Source: Azolla caroliniana (taxonomy: Eukaryota; Polypodiophyta). Taken from it: a stretch of DNA of 64,000 bases. The notes below the pieces were generated by a model. That model did not search any database and had not been told where the DNA came from. It was given only the letters and a program-made list of their open reading frames with translations. The position numbers were made by a program, and so were the translations under genes. This document shows, one piece after another, positions 9,292-19,690 of the stretch (position 1 is its first letter; each line of letters starts with the position of its first letter). The stretch lies in assembly GCA_043228905.1 (NCBI GenBank), contig JBHGNT010000018.1, positions 16,120,001-16,184,000 of the forward strand, read 5' to 3'.

Positions 9292-10081
9292 GTTGCACAC
9301 TATGTGGAAATTATATTTTTGTCCCTCCGGATAAAGAATGGAGTGCTCGGTGAGAACCGGAAGAAAACGGCATACCGGCAAGGAGGAAAACGACATACCG
9401 GCAAGGAAGAAAACGGCATACCGGCAAGGAAGAGCCGGATAAAGAGACATAAATGTAAAAGGAAAGGAAATACTCACTATTGCGCAGGGCGTGATTTGAA
9501 CTCTGCACCTCCACGTTGACAAACCCCAACCTTACCATTACATTAACTTATCTTAAGTGTTTTAAATATAGATTTAATACGTATAAGACCTTTATTATGC
9601 ATACCTTTATTAAAAGGTAAATCGTGTATTTTTTTAATATATGAAAAAGAAAAACACGAGACACTAAAAATAACTCATGCACATCTAGCGTGCATGAGCC
9701 CTATACTTAGGAAATAAAAAAGCATCACATGCACATTTAGTGGACATGCACATTTTGTAAAAAAAAAGCATGAAGCCATGCTTAGCTCTTCCTCCCTTAT
9801 ATAAGGAGGAGAGAAATATGTAAAGGGTTGTTGATTATTTGGATTAAGTATTAATCAATACAAAAATTATTCGTGGGATTCACGATTTATACATCTACTT
9901 CTCTCTTAACACCCTAAGTACCAATTAATATAGTATACTCGTGTGATTCACGAGTTTCTTATCTTTCTCTTTGCTATTTACTCATAATTAATCTCTATCT
10001 CACGAACTTCTTTCTCCTAGTCCAAGACCTCTGTGGTTCCCACCCGACTCACGCAACGATCCGGAGCCGAAAGGCACGACA
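9279..10081 (+). repeat. G1 3' LTR
   Basis: This is an 803 bp copy of the LTR at 3098. The differences noted by eye are A/G in the first CATACC[A/G]GC unit, G/A in AACG[G/A]CAT, C/T in CTCACTA[C/T]TG, and CA/TG in GATT[CA/TG]AAC. It is followed by the ACGC target duplication and then C1 coding sequence. Confidence 0.92.
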
Positions 10082-10085
10082 ACGC

Positions 10086-10622
10086 GCAGAAACACGACAT
10101 TCACTACGATGAGACGTTTGCGCCGGTTGCAAAGATGACGACCGTCTGTGTTTTGCTCGCGGTCGTTGCGGCAAAAGGGTGGCACTTACATCAGATGGAT
10201 GTAAAGAATGCATTCCTCCAAGGTGAGCTTGAGGAACAGGTGTACATAGTACAACCCCCCAGATTTCACTCCGGACTGAACACCTTGGCGGTGTGCCGAT
10301 TGAAGAAGTCCCTTTATGGACTAATGCAAGCCCCGTGTGCTTGGAACGCGAAGATCACACAACAACTGTTTCGGATGGGCTTTGCGACGTCGAAATCAGA
10401 CTCTTCACTGTTCATCCGGAAAGGTCGACTCGGGCCGGTTAGTATTCTACTTTATGTTGATGACTTGGTCATCACCGGCGCCGACCTAAGTGAAATCAAC
10501 TGCGTGAAGCTCTAGCTTGCGACATCATTCAACATGAAGGATTTGGGGGCTCTTCATTACTTCCTTGGGATCAAAGTGATCTGCACCCTTGAAGGCATAC
10601 TGATCAGCCAACGACATTACGT
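10086..10622 (+). pseudogene. C1: Copia RT, continuation after G1
   Basis: This continues the RT split at 3097. It shows HDIHYDETFAPVAKMTTV, HQMDVKNAFLQGELEEQVY, LKKSLYGL and the catalytic LLYVDDLVITGADL. A TAG at 10513-10515 (VKL then stop, where C3 has a Gln) is probably a CAG change. After it the frame continues as FNMKDLGALHYFLGI and LISQRHYV. The gene is cut at 10622 by the G5 LTR. The expected RNase H half is not found on the far side of G5, so that part has been lost or moved. Confidence 0.85.
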
Positions 10623-10684
10623 TGTCGCGTTGTTACGCGCGTGCACGTAAAAGGGGGCGGGACCACGGGGGTCTTGGACCGAGG

Positions 10685-10729
<45 letters not shown>

Positions 10730-11274
10730 CACAGACACACAGAAGCGAGAAGGAGAGATATAGAACGGAACACTTGATTACAATAACAAGAGATTACAAA
10801 CTCCGACATGGGGTCCTACTCACGCACACCGACGATAGCCACACGACTCGAAGAAACAAAAGGGGAAAAAGGGGAGAGAGAGACTCTGCCGGAAGCACAC
10901 GGGCTATCCACGAAGCAGAGGCAGCGAACTCCCGACACCTGCAGAGAACGACGATCGGAGGAGAGAGAACTCGGCACACCGTTTTGCAGCAGCCCTTCGT
11001 CCTCGCCAACGCCCGATATCTTCTCTCCCCTCTCTCTTTTCCTTAAATAGTTCCCATCCCTAGGCAAATCGCCTTATTCCCTGTCCCTTCTAACAGAGAT
11101 ACGCACAATCCCCTAATAAATGTGTACTACTTAGTATTTACATCAGCTGATCCATTTATGAATCATGTACAAAAATCAAAATATCAAAATATCAATTCAC
11201 GCGTTCATCCATGTAAGAGCCGGTTCATGCGCCCTTTTCTCCAATTCTGCCTATGGCCGGTTTTCTTCACGACA
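10623..11274 (-). repeat. G5 3' LTR
   Basis: On the plus strand it reads TGTCGCGTTGTTACGCG ... TTTTCTTCACGACA, 652 bp. A related 649 bp solo copy lies at 20582-21230. It contains a long GA microsatellite at 10687-10728 and, on the minus strand, a TATTTAAGG-type AT-rich motif near 11045. The tips form the TGTCGTG/C[A/G]CGACA inverted repeat typical of this Gypsy group. Confidence 0.85.
10687..10728. repeat. GA microsatellite in G5 LTR
   Basis: About 21 uninterrupted GA units lie within the LTR. The solo LTR at 20582 has only a short GAGAGAAAGG at the matching place, so the array is specific to this copy. Confidence 0.9.
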
Positions 11275-11293
11275 TCCACCCCCACCAAACCGC
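11275..11293 (-). promoter_or_regulatory. G5 polypurine tract
   Basis: On the minus strand GCGGTTTGGTGGGGGTGGA lies immediately before the 3' LTR. It is identical to the tracts of G2 and G4, although the adjoining LTRs differ. Confidence 0.85.
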
Positions 11294-11343
11294 GCATCCA
11301 CTGACATGCGCTAGAGATGGGGAGTTACCAAAGAAAACCGGCT

Positions 11344-13357
11344 TCACTTGTCGCTCTCCGATTCTCTGTCGGGCCCGAACTGATCGTCGTTGTCGCTCCC
11401 GCTCGCAGGCTCCGGCTCGTCTTCGAACCGCTTCTTGAACGCTTTGATCCACTTCCCAGCCATTGACACCGTTAACCGTGTCCCGTAGAGTTCCGCGAGG
11501 TGGTACGTGCCGTTGTCTTTCGCGCTCGTCACCGTGTAGGGCCTGAACCACCTCCTGGCAAACTTTCGCACCGCCTTGTGCTGATTGTCGAGGCTGCTGT
11601 CGTATACCAAGAGCCAGTCGCCTTCCTCGATCTTCTTTGGTCGCAACCGGTGCGTCCGGTTGAACCGAGTCTTGCTCCGCTCCCTTGTCGCTCGCAACTT
11701 TTCCTTCACCCGTTTCACGTCCTCTGGCCTTCGCTCGAGTTGCCGAATCGGCGCCGCCAGCAACTCCTCCCGGCTCATCTCGTCCTTCCAACCTACCACT
11801 GCTCATGAAGAAACCGTTCGTTCCACCGGCATGATCGACTTCTATTTGTACATCAGCTTTGCCAGCATAAACCATGTCACTGAACTGTGCGTAGTTCAGT
11901 TCGTCCATAGTGCGTAATGAAGGAGCCGCGGCCAATTCCCGACCTGCCCTCCGCATGCACGCACCAACGCCTTTACGATCGGCCCGTGCCCACGTTCTAC
12001 CTTTCCGTTCGCCTCCGGATTGTATGCCGTAGTGAAGGAGAGTTTGACGCCTAGCCGGTCGAACAACTCCTCAGCTTCCCGCGCATCCAGCTCTCCCCGG
12101 TTCGCCACGATTTTCCCGACGCACCGGTACCGACACACTACCTCTTCGATCAGGAACCGGCATACCGCCGCAGTTGTCTTGTTCTGCAGTGCACGACCTT
12201 CCACCTGGTTCGTTGAGTCTTCCCGTGCAAGGACCAGGTATCGCATTTGTCCTACTCCCATTGGCATCGTCACCAAGTCCACCATCCACTTGAAATGGAC
12301 TGTAGGCGGGTAGGTCGGGTGTAGCTCGTCCCGGTGTTAGATTATGGAGGGCATCTGGCAGCTTTCGCAAGTCGTTACGAACCAATGCACATCTTGGTAC
12401 AACCCCGGCCACCAGTACTTCTCCTTCAGCTTCTCGAACATGGCCCACGTTCCGCGGTGCCCGACCCAGGGATTCTCGTGAAATGCCGCCAGTAGTTCCT
12501 CCTGTTCTCCTTTCTTTGTCACTACTCGGAGCGGGATGCCGTTTCTCTTCTTTGGGTGCCTCCATATGCACTTGTCCCACAGGAAGAATCGGTACGCCTT
12601 CTTCCGTACCCGGCTTGCCTCTTCTCTTGTCCATGCTGCGTCCAGCGTCATCGTCCGTAGGAACCTCCCGATTTGGAGCCACTCCCCGTCGTACCTGCTT
12701 TTGTCAAATTCGTTAAGCGTCGGAGTGTCCCTTTCCCTTGTCACTACGTTAGCCGACCCGAAGAAGTCCTCGCCGACTTCTTCGTCATCCGAAACCATGC
12801 CGTCTTCGTCGTTGAACCTTGCTCTCGAAAGCATGTCGGCCATGGCGTTATCCTTTCCGGAGATGTGTCGTATCTCCGGGTTCAGGGACTTAATGTACGC
12901 TATCCACCGGAGCATTGCTAGGTCCGGCGTCACGCATCCGGAAACCATCCTGAGTATCGGCAGGCAGTCCGTCTCGATGATCCCCTTCGTCCCGATCAGA
13001 TAGTCCTTGTCGGCCTTGACTGCCAAAACGATACCCCAAAGCTCGCGCTTAACTTGGGCGTATCCTCGTTGCCGTTCGCTCAATACCTTCGTCCCGAACC
13101 GGATCGGGAACCGTATGCCGTCCTTGTCCTCCTGACTGATTACCCACCTGATCCCGGTCGGGCTCGTGTCCACCGTCACGCAAATGGGGACATCCTTGCC
13201 GTAAACCGCTTTTCGGAGAGCCGGTGCTACCGTAAGCGCCTCCTTTAGTCTCCGTACCGACTCTGTGTGCTCCGTCCTCCACTCAAAGCTACGTCCCCTT
13301 TTCAATAGTATGTAGAGGGGTTCCACGACATGTGCGTAGTGCGGGATCCAGATGTGG
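11344..13357 (-). pseudogene. G5 pol, 3' part: RNase H and integrase
   Basis: Reading 5' to 3' on the minus strand, RNase H (VTVDTSPTGIRWVISQ, ETDCLPILRM, HISGKDNAMADMLSRARF) leads into the integrase zinc finger (FHENPWVGHRGT, CESCQ). A stop just before 12337 interrupts there (PSII then stop; the next block encodes HRDELHPTY). The integrase core (about 11896-12285) has MVDLVTMP, IVANRGELD and NGKVERGH. The second catalytic position is Asn where G1, G3 and G4 have Asp. After a further break the C-terminal part (11344-11799) has the THRLRPKKIEEGDWLLVYDSSLD segment, WFRPYTV and a charged tail. It is related in order and wording to G3 and G4. It is dead by stops, frame breaks and the catalytic change. 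Confidence 0.85.
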
Positions 13358-13365
13358 TAGAACGC

Positions 13366-13891
13366 TGTCGTGAAGATTTCCGGCTATAGTGTGAAACCGG
13401 GGTGGAATGGGCAAATCGGTGGAGTGCAACATGTGCACGTGTATACTAGGAAATGGTGTGTAGAAAGAAGAGGGGAATTTTATCCCACATTGTAAGGTCC
13501 CCCCTTCCTTGGGCTATAAAAGGAAGGGCGGGGTCACTTATGAGCGGTTGCCTATTTTGAGGGAGAGAGGCATACCACTTAGGTCGAGGGTTTCCTATTC
13601 GGTTTTAGGGTTTCGGTTAGGGTTTTCTTCTTGAGTTTTCTTTTAGGGTTTTCTTATAGTCGTTTGGTGTGGCCATGGCGGCCACCATTGTTGTAATCAT
13701 TCGCTTGTTTTTAATATAGCTTGTTGTGGATCTTGATTCCATCTATTTTGGTCTACGCTTATGTCCTACTCTTCATCTTCTCATCCAGTGTTAAGCTTCC
13801 ATTTCTCATATCTTATTCTTCTCCTCTACTCCCTAGTCCAAGACCCCCGTGGTCCCGCCCCTTCTACACGCACGTGCGTAACAACGCGACA
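13366..13891 (+). repeat. G2 5' LTR
   Basis: It starts TGTCGTGAAGATTTCCGG and ends CGTAACAACGCGACA, 526 bp. A TATA box lies at 13515-13521. AGGGTTT repeats at about 13600-13650 follow it in the presumed transcribed leader. Confidence 0.92.
13515..13521 (+). promoter_or_regulatory. TATA box of G2 LTR
   Basis: GGGCTATAAAAGGAAGG is a strong match to a plant TATA box. It is kept in the 3' LTR at about 17943-17949. G3 has CCTATAAAAGAG at 52931. Confidence 0.75.
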
Positions 13892-13895
13892 TATT

Positions 13896-13912
13896 TGGTG
13901 AACCCGACGTGA
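13896..13912 (+). promoter_or_regulatory. G2 primer binding site, tRNA-Trp type
   Basis: TGGTGAACCCGACGTGA lies four bases after the LTR (spacer TATT) and is identical to the G1 site. Confidence 0.75.
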
Positions 13913-13935
13913 AGAGGCGGCAAGGGAGGACGGAG

Positions 13936-16022
13936 ATGGAAGAAGACTTCGACTTCGAGGAGATGATGGCAAAGATCGTAATGGATGCGCGAAGGAAAAA
14001 GGCGAGGCGAGATGCGGCTCAACAAGCCGTCGAGAGGGTGGTCTATCGAGTCGACCGATTCAACGGGGACGATGTCCCGAGGTTCTTGGAATCGTACGAT
14101 GCCAAGATGACGGAGTGGGGCGTGGATGAAGCGATGTGGCTAGAGTATTTTCGTCGAGTGGCGGCCGTATCGATGCATAAAGAGGTCAAGGAGCTTCAAG
14201 AAGCTCACGAGTCGTGGGAGTCCTTCAAGGAGCTTTAATGGAGGCATACGAATACGCGAAACCAAAGTGGGTATGCCGGCAATATGATGGGGAGCGGTCG
14301 GCAACGACTTGGCCCGCGAGGGACGGAAAAGAGAGGGTGGTGGGCGGCTACACACCACCGCCGGAAAAGAGCTTGATGCGCGATCAACCGGAGGAGTACG
14401 ACTTCGAGGTGTTGGTATGGGAGGCGTGCGAGAGCGTGAAGGTAAAGTTCGAAGCCGAGGAAGGGCTTATTATGGAGTTGGGCCCAAGCGGATCGAAGGA
14501 TGCCGAGGAAGAAGCCTCCCTACGCGTGGAGGACGGGGCCTATGCTGAGGCCGAAAGAGCGTGCGACGGCGACATGGGAGAAGGTGCTGAGCAAGCGACC
14601 CTCTTGTCTTGTGGTGAAGGGATGACCATGGAGGCCGGTAACTACGGATTCGGGACATGGCGGCCCAAAACATCGAGTGAGGAGGAGACAAGCGGCGGTG
14701 CCACGACCTTACACACACCGGTCCTAGAGACTCCGGCATCCGGCCCGAGAGCCGGTGTGGGACCTAGAGTGACGGATGGTGGCGGCGGCAAAGCGGGCAA
14801 CCGAGACGACGACATGGAAGAGACGGTGGCAAGCGTAATTGAGGCTCGTGCAATTGGAGGCGGGGTAGCAGTGGATAACGACATCTGGATGGAGGCGGCT
14901 ACGGACACAACGAGCGGCGGTGTCGGGTCCTTACCCACACCGGTCCTAGAGGCTCCGGCGGCCAGCCCGAGTGCCGCCATGAGACCTAGAGCGACGGGCG
15001 GTGGCGGCAGCAAGGCGGGCAACCACGACGGCGAGAACAACGAGGAAGAGGTGGTGGCAAGCGTAAACGGAGATGGGGTAGCCACGGACGACGATGACCG
15101 AATGGAGGTGGCTACGAACGAAACGAGTGGCGGTGCCAGGTCCTTACCCACACCAGTCCTAGAGGCACCGACGGTCGGCCTGAGTGCCAACGTGAGACCT
15201 AGAGCGACAAGTGGTGGCGGCGACAAGGAGGGCAACCAAGACAACGGAAAGGAAAGCAAGGAAGAAGGGGCCGCAAGCATAATCGAGGCTTGCGGAATCG
15301 GAGATGGGGGAGCCGCGGACAACGACATCCGGACGGAGGCGGCTACAGCAACGACGAGCGGAGGTGCCGGGACCTTACTCACACCAGCCCTAGAGGCTCT
15401 GGCGGTCGGCCTGAGAGCCCATGTGAGACCTAGAGCGACGGGCGGTGGCGGCGGCAAAGCGGACAATCGAAACAACGACGAGGAAGGTCATAGCGGACGG
15501 AGGAGAGACCCCTCGACACCGAAACCAGAGACTACGGCGGTTGTGCTCGAATGCCAACATAAGACCGGAGAGAAGGATGGTGGCCATGAGGAGGCATGGC
15601 CGGGAGCGGACACGTGCGAAGATGAGGATGTGAGGCCCAGAACGGGCATATACAAGAGGACCGACGGAGAGGTCGGGAGCGGCAAGGAGGAGAGAGTCGG
15701 AAACCGACCCGACCGGAAGATGAACCGGTCGATAATCCGACATGACCGGAAGACGAGGCGGAAGAAGATTGGAGTGGGGTCTGGTCAACCGGGCCCGAAC
15801 CGAAGAGATGGCGGCAGTTGCGGATCAACAGAAGACGAAAGAGACGGCGGGTGGTGGCGAGGACTCGGAGACCGGAACGGACGAGGCTACCGGAACGGGT
15901 ACCCGGTGCGTGAAGACGGTCGAGCACGGCCCAGATGGCGAGCCGGAGTCGGAAGGGGCTACAACAACAAAGGACGAAGAGACCGACGCGAAGGTTGGGA
16001 CTACGGCGGGAGAAGCGTGTAA
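13936..16022 (+). pseudogene. G2 gag-like/repeat fusion ORF, one frameshift
   Basis: The ATG at 13936 starts a gag N-terminus related to G4 Gag (VERVVYRVDRFNGDDVPRFL against VDRVVELEGQFDGRNVTKFL). One missing base near 14235 ends this frame at TAA, and the same protein continues in the next frame (from about 14214) to 16022. After an acidic section come four copies of a 71-77 residue repeat starting near 14688, 14910, 15123 and 15354. Each has TSGG...TPVLEAP...RPRAT.GGG..K.GN and an acidic stretch. The C-terminus is rich in Arg, Gly and Asp and ends DRREGWDYGGRSV, like an RNA-binding RGG tail. No zinc knuckle, protease or RT is present. The gag origin of the first 100 residues is clear, but the source and role of the rest are unknown to me. 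Confidence 0.7.
14688..15480 (+). repeat. Four in-frame 213-231 bp tandem repeats in G2
   Basis: Units start near 14688, 14910, 15123 and 15354. Spacings of 222, 213 and 231 bp are multiples of three. The units are imperfect at the DNA level, but the protein pattern is kept, which suggests the array was once maintained as coding sequence. Confidence 0.8.
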
Positions 16023-16099
16023 CACGAAGCATGCATTACGACGTAGAACGGAGCGTGCACGACGGCCGGCGAAGGGCCAAGAAGCAAGGATGCACCTGG

Positions 16100-17362
16100 A
16101 AGAGCGGCAACGAGTGACCGGCAACGGTGGACCAGTCGAGCCTTTGAGAGGCAAGCACGCGGCAAGAGACGGAGTGGTGAGTTGCCGGGATCGGCGGATG
16201 AACGACAAGGGCGGAGGATGATGCGTGGAGAGCAAAGAACTACGCGCCAGGGAGAGAAAAAGCGGCGTCCCGGAGGACGTGCGGGGCCAAGCGGGCCAAG
16301 AGGATGCGAGTCGGGATGAAGCGGTAACGAGGGCCGTGAAGAACCCCGATATGAAGGTCGAGATGACGATACGCTCTACTACAAGAGAGCACGGAGAGCA
16401 AGGGAGAATCGAGGTGCGCGTAATGGGGTCACCTAAGGACCAAAGAATGAGCGTGCATTCGGAGGAGCCGCAACGAGTGACCGCCGATGACGGTCGGAGG
16501 AAGCCTTCGAGAGGCAAGCGTGGGACAACAGACGGTGCGACGAGACGCCAAGATTGACGGAACAAGACGGGCGGGATTGGCATGAACGAAGGGGATGCGC
16601 GGAGAACAACGGGGTACACACCGGGAAGAGAAAGCGCGGCGGCTTCCCGGAGGGCATACAAGGCCAAGCGGGCCAAGAGTGCGCAAGTCGAGGCGAGGCG
16701 GTAACGAGAGCCTTGAGGGACACCGACACGGAGGTCGGGATGACGGTACGCTCTACGACGAGAGAGCACGACGGGCAAAGGAGAGGGAAGGAACGCGGAA
16801 TGGGGTCGCCTAAGGGCCAAAGAATGAGCGCATATTCGGGGTACAACATCGGCGCACGAGAAGAGCCTATGGAAGGCAAGCGCGGAGCAGGAAGAGTCGA
16901 CACGCTGAGGTGTTCGGCATGCGGAGACGATAAAACCAAAGGAGGAACATACGCGGCACGAAAGGGGCGGAATCCGGAGTGCGATCAGAGAGTTCGGGAG
17001 CGCACCCAGAGGACATATGAGCCTTTGCAAGGAATGCACGCGGCGAGAGACGGAGCGGTGAGGTGCCAGTATCGACGGATGATCTGCAAACATGGAAGGC
17101 TATGTCTTGAGAACCGGAGGAGGTGCGTGGAGAGCAACGGGCTACGCGCCGGGAAGAGGAAGCGCGGCGTCCGGGAAGGCATGCAAGGCCAAGCGGGCCA
17201 AGAGGATGACAGTTGGGATGAAGTGGTGACGGGAGTCGTGAAGGACATTGACATGGTGGTCGGGATGACAGTACACTCTACGGCGAGAGGGCTCGACGAG
17301 CGAGGGAGAAGCAAGGAGCGTGTAACGGGGTCACGTAAGGACCAAAGCACGAGCGCGCATTG
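16100..17362 (+). repeat. Composite R1-R2 repeats in the G2 3' half
   Basis: R2 (about 240 bp) occurs at 16221-16463, 16594-16841 and 17121-17362. A second unit R1, with GAGCCTTTGAGAGGCAAGCA and ACGGAGTGGTGAGTTGCC-type wording, precedes copies one and three (about 16100-16220 and 17010-17095). Part of it follows copy one. The phrase GGCCAAGCGGGCCAAGAG marks each R2. This explains most of the sequence between the long ORF and the 3' LTR. Confidence 0.75.
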
Positions 17363-17801
17363 GATGGACGACAACGACGCACAGAAAGTGCATACCGAAG
17401 CCGAGCGCAGAACGAAGGGAGTCAGTACGAGGTGTTCGGGGCAAGGAGAAGGTCGAGCCGGAGGTGGAACACACGTGATACGCGAGGAGCGGCACTCGGC
17501 GAGCAATCGAAGTAATCGGGGGTCTAACCGGAGGACATGCGTGGTGAGCGAAGGAAGGGAGACCAGATCGGCAACGGTGTTCGGGATGGCCGGTCGAAGA
17601 AGAAGGTGTGTGCACCGGACATGGTGGATCGGATGGAGCCGGCGGGTCGGGGCCGGTAAGGAGCCGGCAAGGGACCGGCAAGACGGTTGGGTGCCGGTAA
17701 GGCGAAAGACCCGGTTGATCACCGTCGCCGAAATCTTTCACCCTTTTCCTTTCTTGGCACATACCGGTGGATCTGCGGTTTGGTGGGGGTGGATGTCGTG
17801 A
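16225..17801 (+). pseudogene. G2 second reading frame over R2 repeats, unknown function
   Basis: Two overlapping frames are open here: 16225-16557, and 16554-17801 (415 codons, running into the 3' LTR). The three R2 copies translate alike as GQAGQE.x.S..E.VT..VK..DM.V.MTV.ST.RE, with copy one in a different frame from copies two and three. This suggests a former single coding region broken by an indel. The protein is very rich in Arg, Gly and Glu and has no domain I recognise. It may also be only a GC-rich open frame, so its reality as a gene is uncertain. Confidence 0.35.
17775..17793 (+). promoter_or_regulatory. G2 polypurine tract
   Basis: GCGGTTTGGTGGGGGTGGA lies immediately before the 3' LTR. 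It is preceded by GGCACATACCGGTGGAT, also shared with the other members of the group. Confidence 0.85.
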
Positions 17802-18319
17802 AGATTTCCGGCTATAGTGTGAAACCGGGGTGGAATGGGCAAATTGGTGGAGTGCAACATGTGCACGTGTATACTAGGAAATGGTGTGTAGAAAGAAAAG
17901 GGGAATTTTATCCCACATTGTAAGGTCCCCCCTTCCTTGGGCTATAAAAGGAAGGGGGGGGTCACTTATGAGCGGTTGCCTATTTTGAGGGAGAGAGGCA
18001 TACCACCTAGGTCGAGGGTTTCCTATTCGGATTTAGGGTTTCAGTTAGGGTTTTCTTCTTGAGTTTTCTTTTAGGGTTTTCTTATAGTCGTTTGGTGTGG
18101 CCATGGCGGCCACCATTGTTGTAATCATTCCCTTGTTTTTAATATAACTTGTTGTGGATCTTGCTTCCATCTATTTTGGTCTATGCTTATGTGCTACTCT
18201 TTATCTTCTCATCCGGTGTTAAGCTTCCATTTCTCATATCTTATTCTTCTCCTCTACTCCCTAGTCCAAGACCCCTGTGGTCCTGCCCCTTCTACACACA
18301 CGCGCGTAACAACGCGACA
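17794..18319 (+). repeat. G2 3' LTR
   Basis: This is the 526 bp partner of 13366-13891, with about 97 percent identity by eye. It is followed by ACGC and then G5 RT sequence on the minus strand. Confidence 0.92.
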
Positions 18320-18323
18320 ACGC

Positions 18324-19264
18324 GCATGCACCCAAGAATCCGCGGACCTCCGTAACTGACCCGCAATCGTTCCTCATCGCGGAGATGGCCTCTACCTTTG
18401 CCGGAGTGGTTTCCTACCGTAAGGCCCGCACAGGTGTCCGACCACCAGGATCTCCGACTGCCTGAACGCTGATTTTTCTCTAGAGAAGGTGAGTCGTGCT
18501 TTTTCGAGCCTCTGTAGCACCTTCTCGCAGTCGTTGATGTGGTTCACGATGAACCTCCGGCATCCGTCTATCCCGACAGTCTCGTCCGCATCTTCCACCG
18601 GACACCCCTTTATCGGGATGTCGTCCAAAAATGGCATGGTGATATCCGGGATGCAGTCCCTTAGCACCTTGTTCATTGCATTCACCATATGCGCCACCGA
18701 ATTTGTCCCTCCTTGTTGTAGGGTACACATTCGTACCAAGCCGAGAGGAGTTCGCATCGTCGTGATATCCCTGCTCTCCACGGCTAGCTGGAACTGGTTG
18801 TACCCCGAGTATAAGTCACCGACCGAATAGATCGATCTTCCAGCGAAGGCCTCCGCGAACTCGTCTATGGTCGGTCCGATTCCTGCATTACGGATGGTCA
18901 CCCTATTGACCGGTTGCAGGTCCTGAATGAAGCGTAGCGTGCCATTCTTCTTTGGCACCGTAAACCACCGATTCGAATATGGGGCACTGGACGGTTCGAG
19001 GATGCCCATCTCCACCTTCTGCTTCAGAAGCTCCATCAACTTCGGGATGTGAGCTCTCGGCACCGGAATCGGTTTGAGATTCAATGGTACATGCGGTACC
19101 GTGAAGATCACCATCGGTTAGACAATCGTCGGGTCCACACACCCGATCTCCTCCGGCAAGAACACGAAGGCTTTCCCATGCCTTCCGAGCATTCTCCGAA
19201 ACTTGTCCTCCTCCGCCGGCAGTAGGAAGCCACCCCCACCGACCTTGAGCTCCTGTAGCGTTAT
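18324..19264 (-). pseudogene. G5 pol, 5' part: reverse transcriptase
   Basis: Minus-strand RT runs with PHVPLNLKPIPVPRAHIP, NRWFTVPKKNGTLRFIQDLQ, SVGDLYSGYNQFQL, CTLQQGGTNSVAHMVNAMNK and PFLDDIPIKG, ending at HLCGPYGRKP near 18395. Its wording is close to G4. A stop replaces the Glu before PMVIFTV at about 19118. Upstream sequence (LPAEEDKFRRMLGRHGKAF) runs to 19264, where the C3 LTR cuts it. The junction with 13357 across G2 is in frame. Confidence 0.85.
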
Positions 19265-19676
19265 TGTAAAAAGTAGCGTGCGGAAGCAAGTATGAAGACC
19301 GAACAGAAGGAAGAAGACTCAGGTTTAATGGAGAGCTTGAGCTTACGCAATGTACGCGGGAGAGACAGAGAGGGTGAGAGAGAGAGAAGACACAAACTAT
19401 ATTCAACAACAAAAACTCGCAATCTCTATTCACCACACTCTATACATATGTGTGTTCAATGAACACTTTTATACAAGTCCTAGAAGGACTGATAGTACTT
19501 CAATGCTCATTAAGAGCTCCTACACTAACTCCCAAATATATTCCTCACGGAATATCTTCCCTAACGGCCTCCCGGTTTACTCATTCGGCCTAACCGATCG
19601 GTCCCAACCGATCCGCTCCTCGGCTTCTTCAGCCGATCCGGCCGATGTTGAGCTTGTCTCTCAACACTCCCCCTCA
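19265..19676 (-). repeat. C3 3' LTR
   Basis: On the minus strand it reads TGTTGAGAGACAAGCTCAAC ... CTACTTTTTACA, 412 bp. It contains CTTGTATAAAAGTG, a TATA box. The C4 LTR at 35550-35996 has the same start, TATA context and CATTAAACCT block. On the plus-strand right side lies the purine tract TTGAGGGGGAG (19677-19687). Confidence 0.85.
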
Positions 19677-19690
19677 AGCTCAACTTGAGG

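Larger units (their letters stand above)
3098..10081 (+). mobile_element. G1: near-complete Gypsy element
   Basis: The element is 6984 bp, with two 803 bp LTRs (3098-3900 and 9279-10081). They differ at about five positions by eye, all transitions, so the insertion is young. The 4 bp target duplication ACGC (3094-3097 and 10082-10085) flanks it. Deleting the element restores the C1 RT reading frame through the conserved ARLVAKGYAQKH-type region. The internal part has a tRNA-Trp-type primer site, a gag-protease ORF, a -1 shift site, an RT-RNase H-integrase ORF and a purine tract. It is probably not autonomous: pol has a deletion of roughly 0.3 kb near 7348 and a nonsense codon at 8158. Confidence 0.92.
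13366..18319 (+). mobile_element. G2: non-autonomous Gypsy element with its own repeat-rich ORF
   Basis: The element is 4954 bp with two 526 bp LTRs (13366-13891 and 17794-18319) that differ at roughly 17 positions by eye. The exact 4 bp duplication ACGC (13362-13365 and 18320-18323) flanks it inside G5 pol. It has the tRNA-Trp-type primer site and the shared purine tract but no protease, RT, RNase H or integrase. It encodes a gag-type N-terminus fused to a long repeat protein, then a second set of DNA repeats. It must have been mobilised in trans. G3 is the best candidate helper family, because the primer-site surroundings and LTR 3' end (GCGTAACAAC..GACA) match. Confidence 0.9.
10623..19264 (-). 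mobile_element. G5: Gypsy element, 5' half missing, interrupted by G2
   Basis: The minus-strand element has its 3' LTR at 10623-11274, then the purine tract, integrase, RNase H and RT. G2 (13366-18319) splits the gene. Deleting G2 and one ACGC copy restores a continuous frame (RGFLGACAFYHIWIPHYAHV). The 5' part (start of RT, gag-protease, 5' LTR) is absent because C3 begins at 19265 inside the region before RT. The base-level flank beside the LTR in C1 is ACGT (10619-10622). Its second copy cannot be checked because the other end is missing. Confidence 0.85.

Noticed and set aside
14642-17722. Several long minus-strand open frames opposite G2 (up to about 420 codons, rich in Ser, Arg, Pro, Leu)
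   Set aside because: They are antisense to the gag-repeat ORF in GC-rich sequence, show no family resemblance, and the repeat pattern is explained by the plus-strand protein.
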